Assembly (NCBI RefSeq): GCF_028858725.1
Contig: NC_084761.1
Span: forward strand, 22,846,501-22,910,500
Source of the DNA: Colius striatus
Lineage: Eukaryota > Chordata > Aves > Coliiformes > Coliidae
Direction: 5' to 3'
Length of the DNA: 64,000 nucleotides
This document shows positions 11,739-26,000 of this stretch, one piece after another. The number at the start of each line of letters is the position of its first letter. Position 1 is the first letter of the stretch. Both the position numbers and the translations under genes were made by a program. The notes beneath the pieces are model-generated. The model was not told the DNA's origin and did no database searches. It was given only the letters and a program-made list of their open reading frames with translations.

Positions 11739-14700
11739 AGAAAGAAGTTATGGAAAATGTAAAAAATACCACTAAATTGTGCTTTTACAAACTATAAGTG
11801 TAACAGGTATGACTTAAGGAGTTTGAAAGACACTGTAGATAAGTGTTTGGTTCTACATTACTCAGTTCAGAGCTGCAGAAAGTAGTTATAACCTGATTTA
11901 TTATGACAGTTTCTTTTAAGTAGCATAGTTGCCATGCACATAATTTGTGTAGGAGAACAAGTATAGCTTTTTTCTTTGCTCTGTGCTGTTCTTTCATCCT
12001 ATGAATGGATAAGACATAAGTGACCTAAGAGTATTTTCTCTTCCTATTCAGTGACTAAAGGGAGAATTAATGGGAAATCTTGGGACAGCCTCAGATTCTG
12101 AATTGAGCTGGAAATAAGCCTTGATGAAACATTGTGCTTTTGAAAAATCAAACAGAAAATTATGAAGGTTGCTTTCAAGTGTACTTAAGGGAAGGTAGTA
12201 GTGTGAACATAAAAAGTGGAGGACTGTATTCAATTAGAGAAATTGTTTAATTGTTTTCACTGATACATCAACACCAGTCTTTAAAAGCTTATTTCATATG
12301 TTTGTTACACATGAGGATTGAGTGCATAGCTGTACCATGACTTTCAGACATTAAATTCTGAAATTCAAGTTGTGAAGATTTTGATTAAAATGCTGTTATA
12401 TGTGTGGAATTAGACATATTTTTTTCACTTTGCTCCAACATGGAAGTTGGAAATAATTTGACTTCAGTCAAGCAAATAAGGCATTTTAATTTAATGACAA
12501 GAATACCAATTCATAAAATAAAGATATTTTAAAAATTAATTGTAAAAAATGTCAACAAAAATACCAATGTTAATAAAACCAAAAACCATGGCCAATACTT
12601 ATGCATTGTTACTTACTTGCCCTCAACTTTTTTTTCAGGATTTTTTTTCCTCCCAGTTTAAAATGAGAAATTCTTCAGTTCAGGGTGAAGTCAGGAATTT
12701 CCTAGCTTACAATATGAATGGCATCAAAGTAGCATGTTTTCCTGAATGAAATCTGGGTTAGGAAAAGGAATTTTAACCAGAACACGGCTTTACACATTAG
12801 AATACTTTAAATGACATGTAGATCAGAGCTTGCTTTTGAGGTGAAGTGATATGTGTGGCTGACGAGCCCACTGTAGCTGCCAAACCCTGCAGCATAGTTG
12901 GATGTGCTTTGTGCCTGGAGAGGGAATCTACTCTTCTGAATGCAGTTGTATGTCTCTCCTCTTGGCTACGTCTGTCCTTGAACTGATTGAGAATGCAGAT
13001 GTAGTTACTAACTTGAATCTCTTTTTTTTCATGGAAAATAATGTTTTTCCCTCCCCACCACCACAGTTTGAGTAAATATTTTTGTCTAAGCTGAAACAGT
13101 GGAAATAGACATAGGAGTAAGAATACAAACATAAGAGAGGTTGTGCCAAATAAATAAATACTAGATACTGCTGGAAATTCCATAATGAAATAGTCTTTCA
13201 GGTGTGCACTTAATTTGAATCCTCCCTTCTCACTTGAAAAGCAGTTACTGCTGTGGTAGTAGTTTATGTTGTATCTTTCAGGTTAATAAAACTTACTGCT
13301 TTTTTAAAAAATGGGACAGTTGGAGAATGTAGATGCTGTATGCAAGTAGTTCAGTATTTATTTTGTAAGTTTGCTTGAGAAACCAGTTTTGCCAATTTAC
13401 TATAATGCAAACAGGGGCTGAAAACTACTTTTTTATAGCATATGTGTTCTGAAACTATAAACTTAGACATTAGTAGCAGTATCTTTCTCAAGAGCATTCT
13501 GGACTAGAAAGTTTTTGCCAGTGAGGAGATTGCTGATGAGGTTTGATGTTGGTAGTACTCTGGATAGTTTGTATGCTGCTGGCAGCACTGTGTCTGCAGG
13601 AATTACCCTTTGGGAAGTGAAAGAGTTAACCAGCTCTGATGCCTACAGCATCGGTAGATCAGAAATGTTGGCCAGAAGGGTATCCAGAAGGTCTTGTACA
13701 AATTTGTACTCAACATGTAGAATTGTTGGCAATATAAGATCAGATTGTCCATGACTGTCTTTTGTCCAAGTCCTGAATAGCTGCAAGGGTGGAGGTTCCC
13801 CACCACCTCTGGTAGCCTTTTCTTAGTGCCACATCACTACTCCAAAGGGGAAAAAAAAAAAAATCTAGTGCCAGTCTGAACCGTTTATCTGTGGTTATTG
13901 TTCCCTTCCATGACGGCAAACTGGTAGTCAAGGAATTTGGTGATGAAGCTAAATGGGAAGATTTGCCAACGTGGATTGTCTAGGCTGGGAACAAATGCAT
14001 GCTCTGATTGCTCCCGGTTCTTTTGGAAGACCGTTGTTTCTGTCAAGTTGCTGCCTGACTGCCAAGTCAGGCTTGTCTTTGTGATGATCCACGGGGCACC
14101 AGCTGAAATTTTGTTTACAGCTTGTAGGCGGTAGGTAGTGCTGGCTGCAAATGTTTTTGTGATGCCAGAGGTGGATAGCTTTTCCATACAGGAGGCCTGG
14201 TGTGTTGTTAGGCTGTGAAGTGAGCTACAGGCTGTGGGGAACCTTGTTGCTGCTCCATACCTTGCTGGCAAAAAAGCTCTCAATCTTTTCTACTTTCTTC
14301 TAGGACTCTCTTACACTAAACCTCTTATGCCTGAGTGAACTTGAAAGAGACTGTCATGGTAGTCTAAATAAAACGTGTACACCAGTGTACTGTAAGTACT
14401 GAGTAGGATTTGTTTGAGAATTATACCCTGCATCAAGTCTTGTTGGTCCTTGGAAGAATGTTAGTTCCCATCACTGGATTCAAAGAAACAGAACTTTGAG
14501 AGGTCTATGTTTTATCTGTATAGGATTTTGTCCCTGTGTACAGAAATCTCTTTCAAGAATCAAGTATAAAGTGCTTGTGGGAGGTTTTATTTACACACAT
14601 TTTTATTCCCAGCACTCTAAAGTGGAAAATGTGTGGTGGTTTTTACTAATATGACTAGATATGCCAATTTACTGTTTGGGATATCCATTATGTGTGGGGC

Positions 14701-17700
14701 CTGAGTGTGTAAAATATGAGGTATTGGTGTATACTTTGTGAGGACTTGTATGGAAACTTGCCTGAGGACAGTTGATGACGACCCAAATTTTTATATCAAA
14801 GCAGAGACTTTTGTGAAATGGGTGAATCTGAGTCTGGTGCACAGTGTCAAATTTAAGAGTGTAACCTAAAGCTACTGTCTTTATCTTGGCCCTCTGCAAC
14901 CTTTGGATCTAGGTCTCTCTTTATTTCATGACTATTTAAAAAATAACAGATTGTACTTAAATTTCAGATTGTCTTTGAAAATCCACAGACCTCAGTTTTG
15001 ACCCTTTTCTGTTTTGAAGTTTATAATCCAGTCCCAGTCAACTACTGGCACTAGAAATTGCTAGGAAGTTTCAATGTGTTCTAAAAAAAAATCTTTATAC
15101 AGCTACTGCAATAGACCACCAAGACTTTTCTTATCCCTTGCTGGAGTATAATCTGTATCTTTTGGAAGGTTCCAGAGTGATTTTCTGCCCCCTTTTGCTT
15201 CAATAAGTAATCTTGTTTTGCTCTTAAAGTCAGATTCTGGGAATGAAATCACATAGAGATAAAAGTTGTTCCATGCAGTGTTTTTATCCGTACTGTAACA
15301 AGTGAGTACTGGTAGAAGATAGTTCAAAGGAGATACTACAAAAGGCAAACCTGAAAGTAAAAGACAATTTGCTTTAAAAAGATCTACCTTTAGATTTCAA
15401 AGCAAAGTCTAATAATGAAAAAACCGAAGAAGCTGAATGTTGTTGGAGTGTATGTGTTGCTGCATACAGTCATGAGCCATTTGGATGTTTTAATTGAAAT
15501 GAATAAGAGCAAAACATTATTAAAACAAGTATTTCAACTTTATTCAGAATTGTCTTTCCCATTGCAGAAACAAACCTGCTATAGTTTTGTTTGTGATTTT
15601 GTTTGTGTGGTTTGTGGAAATGTAGTTATTTGCTATAGGATGAAGTCAGAAACCAAACAAAGAAATTCATTCAGTGTGTCTAGGTGTCATGTGATGGCGT
15701 GATCAGGGAGTGGTTGTACCAAGCTGAAGCTAATGGTAGTAAAAAGTGAAAGCTCCCCATTAATAAAGTTAAAATAAAATCCCAGTAAAAGGTGTTCAAG
15801 TTTAAGTTGGTTCAGATCCTGAGGTCTGTTCACGAGGCAAATGGCATGCTTGCATGATGGTACAGTATAACAATAAGTTGCATTTGTTGCATGGTGAAAT
15901 TAAGCTTACTACAAAGTTGTGTTCTGCAATTTCTGCCAGTATCTTCTTCAGAAATTTGTTTTATCAGAGGAAAATCTATCACTGATGAAAGTGTTTAAAA
16001 TCAGGGTTATTTTTTCTTTCTGATACTTCATTCAGCCAGTATCTCAACCTGTCTTTTGATGCTGATGTGAAAGAAAAGGCTTCCTGTGTAGCTTTGACCC
16101 CCTCAGTTAAGGCATCTTTGTCTGTATCAACTGCTGTGGCACTCATGCCCCATGCTCTCTGCAGGTAGAAGATTTTATTCTTGTGACATGTAACCCCTTA
16201 CTGTGCAGTATGAAACACATTGTGATAAATTATTCTGTTCCTAGACACTTCTTCACAGCAGGAGCAAGGCCAGCAGCTTGTGAGCCAGTAAATAACATCT
16301 TAAACAGCACTAGTGTCTCTAGGAAATGTGGAATAGGCTGTTGACTTCTCTGTCTTAATACCCCTCACCCCTTGATGTCACATTATTTCCTGGTTGCTTG
16401 CTTTCTAGTGCAAAATGGCAGCAGCAGGTTGAGAAATTCCATTCCAATGTCAGTGCTTGGAAGAAAGGTAGCAAGAAGTTGAGGAGACTCTGTCAAGGGA
16501 CTTCTGTTTTGGTGCTAATATACTGTATCTTCTGTGAATTCACAGTAGCTGTGAGGAAAGATGCATAATTTGTCAGGAAAGAGTATCAGTTATTTTGAAT
16601 GAAGTAGACAAATGTCTTCAGCAGGAATATACGTGTCTCACTTTCAAATAGAAGGTATTTTTGCTATACATACTTGGCATTTATCTTTTCAAGGTGGAGT
16701 AACCATGGACAGCAAGGAAAAAGCCTGCATAATAGAGAGTGTCAATGCAGAGAAATCTGAGTTGCTTGCACACAGTCTCAGGTTGCATTCAGTTGAAGGT
16801 GCATAGGTTTTGGAGCAGGCTTTTTGATTCTCGGGTTTCTGCACAGTGCTTCCTTTGCGTGCTGAGGTCTAGGGTGGCACATAAGCTCAGTTGCCACACT
16901 GCACGTGGACATGGTTGGCTGTGCTCTGGCACAGGGCCCAAGGTAATAAGAACAACTCAACCTGAGCTCTCATACTGAGGTGTCTAATGCACCATCTTTC
17001 CCCTCTGCTCCCAATTCACTGCTGCTCCTGGAGTCAGGAGTCTGTTCTGGTCATGCTTTACAGCTTTGGACCTAGACCAAGTGCAGAAAGGGAAGGGTTT
17101 TTCTTCTAGCAGCACTTCTAGGCCTGGCGAAGCCTTAAGGGAGAATTTCCAATAGCACTCCGGTTTAACAAAACACTGATGGTTAGGCTGGTATTTGCAA
17201 ATGTTAATCCCCATCATTTCAGACTTGGAGACTACAAGTTCTTAAAAAAAAAAAACAAACCAAAAAACCAAAACGACAAACCAAAACTGGTTTGATTTGC
17301 CTTGTGCACAGCAGGGCAAAGAGTTCTTGCTTTGCTTGCTCTTTTTACATTCATTCGGGTTATTAAAAGTAATTCTTCAGGTGTATTGAATTGCTTTAGC
17401 TTTTCTGGTATGGATGTGAACATTTAGTGTTTCAGAAAGTATAAAATCTTCATGAAAGTAACTTTCATGTGGCTAGTTGCACTGTATCTTGAAAATGGGT
17501 ACTACTACAACAATCCAATAAAATGGATATTTTTTAACTGAATACTGTTTGCTCAGTTCCAGTGCATAGAACATAGTGTTAAGAAATGTAGGTCGTGTGA
17601 AGGGGAATATGCCTTTGCCCTGTTGTAACATACTTCATGTTACGAAAACATTTAATTAGTGTTTAATCCTTTATTCTCAGGTAAATTGCTTCTCGACTGA

Positions 17701-20013
17701 TGATATCAGTACTGCAGTATTATAATCTCCAAATGTACAGGCCTCACTATGGTTTATAAGTGACTTGGTTTAAAAGATTCAGTATCTTAACTTTAGAAAT
17801 CTTTTATAAGTTCAGAATCTACTCATAGAATAATAAAAATTATCTGTGTAGTTGTTTAGTCTTTCTGGATACGATTAATGTTTTCAAAAGTTTAGGATTT
17901 TTTTCATAACCATGAAGACTCATTTAAAGCTGTTCTTTCAGAAAGCCAGTGGCAAAGTTCTGCTAAGAATGTTATACCTTGGTCACTTGCTCAATTCATC
18001 TTAACAGGACATTATGCTTTGCATTAGAGTTTTTTTCCCGTGTAGCTTCTCAGTGATCTGTCTTCTGGCTTGTATACTGGAAATGCGTTGTGTACTAACT
18101 GTGAACCTCTGTTTTGAAAGAGAAGTACCACTTCTGCTTTACTGCCTTTTAAGAAAAGGATTTTAAAAGTAATTTTTCCACAACTCTCAAGTACGAAAGC
18201 TTAAGTTGAGGTCCTTCAGTATTTGATAAAACCTGTTGCACAAATAAGAAATTGTTGCTAAAAAGAGATTTGTAAGTTGCATATCCTTTTGACTCCCTTG
18301 TAACAACTCTTTTGCTGTTTGCATAACTGACACAGTAAGTTTCTGTCAGATGATTACAGCAACATCACACTGTCTATAAATCTTTCCCTTATTTATCTGT
18401 AGGTGTGACATTGTCATAGTCATTGAAATGCTTCAGTCATGGACTAGGAGAATGTAGGTGTTCAAGAAACAGTTCAAAGTAAAAGCAAAAGCCTGTCCTT
18501 GTTTGTGTGCACATGATTTCTTGCTATTAATTTCCACTAATTTCTCCATTTGGTTGAAGTAGGAGTCTGTAGTTACAAGCCAAATCTTACCACTTTTCTA
18601 AAATATTGCAACACAAAATAACAGTCACAGCATGTGCTACCACAGCAATTAATAACAAGATGGGTGATATGAGAAACGTAAGAATATAAATCCAAATGTT
18701 GTGCAATGCTTGTTATCAAAATCTCTTCCCATAAAGTACAATGGTTTGCTACTCCCTGGCTTTGTGCAATCACACATTTCTGATGATTTTATCTTTTTTA
18801 CAACACCCGAGTAGCTTAGTAGTAACCACTTGCTAATCTTAAACTATGCTGCCTGAAGTCAGCTTCTGGGTCTGATTTAATGCTCCTGAAGGATTATGGA
18901 GTAGTATTTCCTATTACAGAATATGTGCAGTACAGTAAGCAGTATTATGGGTTAAGAACAAATTTTACAATTTCAAGTTTAAAGGATTTAGGAGTCAGGT
19001 TGTACTTCTAGCCTGAAGAACGTGGTCTTTCTTACTGTTGTCTGTTATGCCACTAATTAAAATCTTCGGTGTCTGATAATTTGATTGTCTTCTGAGATTT
19101 GCAGTTATACATCTTTAGGTCGGTGCATTTCCTCACATAGGTAGGATTTCCTCTGGTGCATAGTAAAAAATACCGATGTGGACTGGTATTAAATATTAAA
19201 GAAAATATTTTGAAGAGGATGTGAAAAATTACTTGTGTTGTTTCAAGAGATGTCACAAATAAAAAGAAAGGTTTCTCTGTTCATTCTTTCCAAATTTTGA
19301 ATCAATGCACTATGTTCATGTTTGCATATGTATGTATTTTTGTCTTTAATAGCTTCTTGCACATAGCTGATACATGCCCACAAACCAAATCTTAGCTGGA
19401 TTTTTGTCACTGAATCATCTTGTAAACTGTGTTAGAAAACCTTTTATTTGTTTTGGAATATTTTCTTCCTTGTTCTGCTTTGTACTTAACCGTAAGTGCT
19501 TTTTGTTAGCTGTTCCTAACTGTGGTAGACTTGATAAAGTGCTCTGCTTGCAGGGCCTTTTGTCATGCAACTAGCATTGTGGGGTTTGGTTCTGCGTTTG
19601 TTTAACTGAAATGTTTACAAGCCTGTGAAGGTTGGATACCATGCTTTATCTGTAAAACTGTATTTAATAACAGCTAAAGCAAACAGATTTGCACATAAGT
19701 TAATGCTAGTAGAATTATGAGTAGGCAGGGCAGAGCCAGAGCTTTAGTAAATCAAGTAACACAGGTAACAAATGCATTGGGTAACAATCTGAAATCTGTG
19801 GTCATTTTGTTCTCCTCCTTTAATGCTTCCTTTTTATTAATAACAGTAGTAAATCAGAGCCAGTAGCTGCTTACGTGACTTTCAGAGGGAGTCTGTAGTG
19901 CTTTTGGTAACCAGTTGTCTTCAGTCATAGCTTATAGATCAGCATTTTTCTTACTATGCATTTGACCATGTCTCTTTTTACAGCTACAATACATACCTAA
20001 AAGAAATGAATGC

Positions 20014-20029
20014 ATATATATATATATAT
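20014..20029. repeat. (AT)8 microsatellite
   Basis: Eight uninterrupted AT repeats in intron 1. Confidence 0.85.
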
Positions 20030-23000
20030 GTTTACTCGTGGTAGGTGCTTCTGTTAGGCATGTTAAGATGTTATTGGCTGCTGAGGTGACACTGCTGCTT
20101 ATGGTTCTAATTTTTCACCTTGGATAGAGATATAAGCAGATGAGATAACTGATGTCAAGTTTGACATGGTGAGAGAAGAGCAACTGACTCTGCAGCAGCC
20201 TGGCCTGGAGCACACTGTGGTTCCACTCTCCCTGTGTGGAAACTACTTGAGATTTGCAACTTTTATTAAAATTTTAGTTGCTAATAAAATACGCCTCTCT
20301 TTTTTTCAACGTCCAAAGAAGTTTTCTGCTTTTCTGTCTTTTCCATTTGACCCAGATGTGAAATTTTGGAGAGTTTGCATCTTTAAAAGCGGGGTTTATA
20401 TTTTCCCTTCTAAAATACTGAGTTTTGTTTAATGAACTGATAGTAAGACGAGAAGACAATACTTGTGAGCAAGAATAAAAAAATGCACATGTTGCTAGAA
20501 CTGTGGTGTCAGTTTGCAGTGTACAGTTTGAAGTGCATGCATATAATTTTTTCCTCCATCTTGATAACTATACTCCTGTGATGCACATCATTAGCTTTTC
20601 CAATAGGCATAATAATTTCAGAGCTAATTAACATCTGCAGTTGGGTTTGCAGAGGTGCAGGTCCTGTTGGTATGCCTGCTCTTTTGAATATGTACTGGTG
20701 TCTGTTTGATTGTAAGGAGTAATTGGAGCTCTTTAGGTAAGGTGAGAGTCATCAAACGATTGATTGCTCCTTTACTGTCAGTGCACTGCAGAGGTCCCAA
20801 TCTTCTGACCAGACAGCCCAGGTAAACTTACCAAAATGTTAGCAAATCTAAAGAAAGGCAAGAACTTGGAAAAGGTAATAGGATTACTGAAGTCAGTCTC
20901 TGTAAAACCTCATTTACAGCTTTAGAAGTCAGGAGTGTTACATGTTACTAGTTAAGAAAAAGGACTCTGTATCGTTACAGTATGTGTAAGTGGATAAGAA
21001 CAGTTTACTTTTTTGAGTAGTGATAAATATTAGTGCAGTTTGTATTCAAGCTGTGCTGCATACTGTTTTGCTTCTACATCTCACAACAGTGGAGGAAAAC
21101 ACTGACAATGGATTGAAAGTTGGTATTTCTGTGAGATTCAGAAATAGTAGGTAGGCAGCCAGTGGTATAAAGCAGAAAAAACCCCAAAGGAGCGTGTAAG
21201 TTTTAACTAGAGTGATTAGCATGTTATTAAGAATATACAGTAAATCTAACCTTGGGTATGTATTCCAGTACTGTAAATGACTGTTACATAAATTATTAAT
21301 TGGTATAATTTAAAAATAATTTTTAAGATTGAAAAATAACAGTAGTATTAGTTCAGTTTTATCACATTCGTTTAAACATTAAGAGTTTTTAATATAATTT
21401 ATATAAACACAAATGTAATTCAGTTTCTTTCCATGTGTCCTTGTTTTCAGTTATCAGGCCTTTGTGAACAATGGGGAAGGAAGGATCTTCCTCATTATTT
21501 TCTCCTCTGAAAGTCGCCACTTGTTTTCGATTGATTTTTCTGTGTGAATGCAAAAAAATACTTTAACAAAAATTAAAAAAAATCAGAATTTGTAACTATT
21601 TTGGTCAGCAGAAAACATCCCTCCAGCAGTCTTCTGTGGATGTGCTTGGTTTTCTGTAACACTTCAAAAATCATACATTCTATTTCATTTGAAAAAAACA
21701 CTCACATGTAGGTCACTAATTTTATGTGAAGCTGTTGAGATAGGTTTAATGTTTAACATCTTGGTATTTCTTTAACCTTTTCCTACTGCATTCCAGTAGG
21801 TAAACACTTTAGAGTTGGAAGTTGATTTTAGTTATATGAAGGTACTCTGCATCTTTTTTTTCCCCCCCTTGTATCTTTGTTTTTAGGGCTTTTTGACTCA
21901 AAAAAGTAAGGACACCAATTCAGTGACAATTTTGTGGAGTATTTTTTGTTTGGTTTGTGATTGTTTTTTAGAAATTTTAGAAAATATTCACTCTGTTATA
22001 AGAGTATGTTATGTACCAGTTCAGATGGTACCATCTTGCTTAAGCAGAGGACTTTAGAATAGAGGTAGAAAATGTTTTTATATTATTAACCATCTTTGAG
22101 AAAGTCATCACTGTCTGGCTTTGTGTTTTCTTTCTTTTTTTTCTGCCAGGACATTTGACAGTTCTTTTTCATGCTCCTGGTACTCAGAAATAGGAAGCAG
22201 TTGCCTTAGGTGTTGATACTTCTTATTTATTTTGGCAAGTAATTTATTCTGGACATCATTGATGAAATATTACTGGATTAATGGGAAGAGTCATTGTGCT
22301 CTGGATTTGATGAGCTGACTTCCATCTTCCCTTGTAACTTTTCTCACCCATGTAAAGCCCTCTCTGTCTAGGTGATTCTCACTGTATTTGGAGATGAGCT
22401 GAATCAGAAGTTCCATTGGAATAGGCAGTCCTCTGCAGCTCTCCCTGTCTTTGTGGAGATGCTTGACATGCTGGAGTAGTTCATTGCTGAGAGTGGTTGG
22501 ATTGAAGAGGATCTGGGTCTGAGTCTGTAGATGAGCTTGTGTAGTCCTGTGTTGTTGCACTGCTGATGACTCCACATACATACCTCTTACCTCCTCCGAG
22601 TCTGCCACATGGGAATTACGCTTATGATTAATGGACTTAGAAAGCGCTGTTAGATATTGCCTACCTTCCTGCTGAATACAAACCTCCAAGCTTCCTGCTT
22701 CTGTCAGGTCAGGGAATTGAATGGTGAAGCTTCATCTTGCAGGTTCCTGCCAAAAGTTCAGTATAAGATCAATGCCATTTTTCCCAGTAAAAATGTCACT
22801 TAATTGGCATTTCTCTAACACAGCATCATGTGTTTAGTATCTCTATGGCTTGGCAGGTGCTATAGATATATTTTTCCTGTCCCCATGGAAGATGCCTGCA
22901 TTGAAAAGGGGAGTTGCATAATATGTTTTTGAGAAGTGACTTTTTTTTTTTTACTCAGTTCTGAAGGCACTGTGAGCTCCAGACTGCTGGGGAAGTGTGT

Positions 23001-26000
23001 TATGTTCTCTCTTGATGTTGATACACCTCAAGGAGAAAAACTACCGTTTGGTAAATTGCTTGTAGTTATATTCATGAGAAGTATAAGTAGTGCTTTATAA
23101 TACCTTCATAAAGAGTAATGTATCCAACTTGATTACCATTTATAACCTTGCTGCTCACTGAGGGTGAGGATAGGAAGCGGTATGGTGGTACTTTCATCGT
23201 CTCATGCAAGCACAGCTATAGTTCCCATGGCTTTTGGTGGCATGTGCATAACTGGCTGTAGAAAATACATCTCAGGGGTAAGGATTGTATCTTCCTGTGC
23301 TACGCTCCAGGCCTGCACTGGGTCAGGAGATCAAAGCACAGCTGGCATGCGCATGCATGTGGCAACCTGTATGATCATGACTAGCCTTTAGGCACCTGGG
23401 ACTGTTGATTTGTACTGCTGATAGAAATGTTAACTGTTTCTGAATTTCTCAATCCTACATCTCCATTGATGGTTTTGTAATATTGCTGTTAGTGATGGGA
23501 GCAGTAACTTAATATCGTGGGAATGCTTACAGCACGGTGAGATGTAATCGATAATGGTTTCTTTCCAAGTTTGAGTAATACTTTTTCTTGGATATTTCAC
23601 TGACAAATCATTATTTATGTGGTTTTTCTTTTTAAAACCACATTTACCCGTTGAGTGTTATACTCCAGCAGGGCCCCGTTTAAAATAGCTGAGCATGGCT
23701 TGTTGGTACCAATATTGAATGCCACATCAAGCCTATGTAGTTCTACACTTGTGCAGTCTTCTGCTGCAGCTTGAAACCTGTGAGTTTTATGGGCAGGAGC
23801 AAAGTGGAATGGTGAATGGGGCTTGGTGCTGGCATGCCCTTTGAATGGGAGCTTCTAGGAGAGCGCTGTGGGGTACTATGGTTTTCCAGGAAGCCTCCCC
23901 TGAAACTAAAGGCCTAAAATAAAAAGACAGGTCTTCATACTAGGAGATAGGCGATGTTAGGAGTAAAAATATTTTTTTCAGCTTTATTGGAGAGTGAGTA
24001 GCATTGCTGATTTAACTATTTTTTTTTTTTTGGATTGTTGAAGTTATGTTTTAGGGTAATTTCCAACACCCTAATTGAAGCAGCTTAAAAAGTAAATCTC
24101 TCTCTTTTGATGTCAATGGTAATGATTCAGTATTGTCAAGATCTTACATGCTACTGGTAATATTTGCAGCAAGTAATTTCCTCCCTCTCCCCCCATGTGT
24201 TATGTCTACAAAACTGAACTTTGTGTGTACAAATAGGGAAGCCTCTGAATACTGCCCAGAAACCTGTCAGCCTGTGAATGTGATGTGGAGACTTCAGTAA
24301 TTTCTCTGTTTCAAGTCCTTGCTACTTGCCCATCTGTACTATAACGTTTTGCTCTGATCTTTGTGCTGTGGACTTTTTTTTTTTTAGTTTTTTGTGCGTC
24401 CGTGTGTGCACACACTACTGCTGATAATGACTTTAAAATTGGTGGAGTTCTCAAAGTGATGGTTGGTAATTTCTTAGGCAGTGGCTAGCACTGTCTGAAA
24501 ACAAGTGTAGAGAATGCTTAAAATCCAGTAAGAAAACTTTTTGTGTGAGAAATTTGATGTAGTCAATCTACCTTGTGATTTTTCAGCTTTACTGTGGACT
24601 AGGTGCTTATAAATGTTTCAGTATGAAGTCACTTGCAGAGTGTAGGAGTAAGTGAAAATTTGGGCATCTTTCACAAAGCTCAGTATTATATAGTAACAAT
24701 ACAAATATGAGACAATTTGTTGGTGAGCTGGTAACCCATGTAACATTAAAAAACCCAAAATAACAGAGTACTGAGTCATCTGTTATAGGAAGGTTGTGAG
24801 ACTATGCTCTAGGGAGATAAAAAGGACTGTGAGTAGCAGCATTATCTTTTTGCTGTGCTTGCTTATAACGGACACTGCAGCAGACTTGGATTTCTGTGTG
24901 GATTGGTTTGGCACAAGAAAAGAGCAGATTGATAGGTTGGTTTGCACTTGTTTCTCTGCCCTAGGAGGGTTAAAGGGACTGAGGAGCTTTCTGACATGCC
25001 CTCTCCGTGCTTCTAGTGCACTTTGCTTTCATATGGTGTATGCATACAGCGTTTTATAGGCTTTACTCGCCAGAACATGGAGGGGAGGAACTATTTTTTG
25101 CTTTCACCAGCAGCCTTCAGGAGCTGTGTGTTTAGGATAGCAGTTGGCTTTTCAGCATAGGTTAGAGTTTGTGCTTGAGTGCATTATCAAGTGCTGATTT
25201 AAATGGGTTCAGAATCAAGTACTTCTAGAAATACCCCACTGGAAATTGTAATATTTATGTGTGTAATACTAACTGCCATTATTTCACTTGTTCTCATACA
25301 CAGAATGTAATTTTGGAAGCTCAAATTGGGTAAGCTGGTTCATACTCAATGGTTACATCTTCCTGCTAGATTTTCTTTCCACCCTGATGTGTCTGATAAT
25401 TGTTTATACTAAAGAAAATCAATGCATGAATTTGCATCTCCTTTTAGGTTTAAAAAAAACCTTAAGTCTTTATCATCTCTATTCCCATTGGCTTAAATAA
25501 AACCAAAACAGCTAAAAATGTTGTATCAGGAGAGAGTTGAAACTTGGAGGACAGCTTGAAAGCCATGGATGACTATCGGACAAGACCTTGCAGTAGAAAT
25601 GCTCATAACCATGTTAACAGTATTGTGATGCATGGCTTACTCAAACTCCCAAATGGAAATGGACATTAGAAGTTCCATTTGAGGGAGTGAAACTGAATTG
25701 TTTTTTTTTTTTTTACAAGAAAGTCATCTTATAGTCTATGCACTGAAAAACAACCAATGCATTCTCTGGGTCTTGTGTGAATAAATACAGGATTTTAGCT
25801 TTTAGGTCTTTGAACTTAGCATCTTTCTTATTCACTGAAGGTATTATAAAGACAATAATGCAGTTGTGCTTTTAGATATAGTCCCACGTGTAGCAGGATC
25901 TAGCTTTCAGAGCTGACCTCAAGATCTTACAGCTGTTGGATGCCATATGGAAATTGAAAGTGGTGCACCAGTGAAGGATACCAACTTCACTGTGTCAGTT

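Noticed and set aside
17451..17469. A perfect 9-bp-arm palindrome, CATGAAAGT-A-ACTTTCATG
   Set aside because: Short enough to occur by chance in 64 kb. No supporting context.
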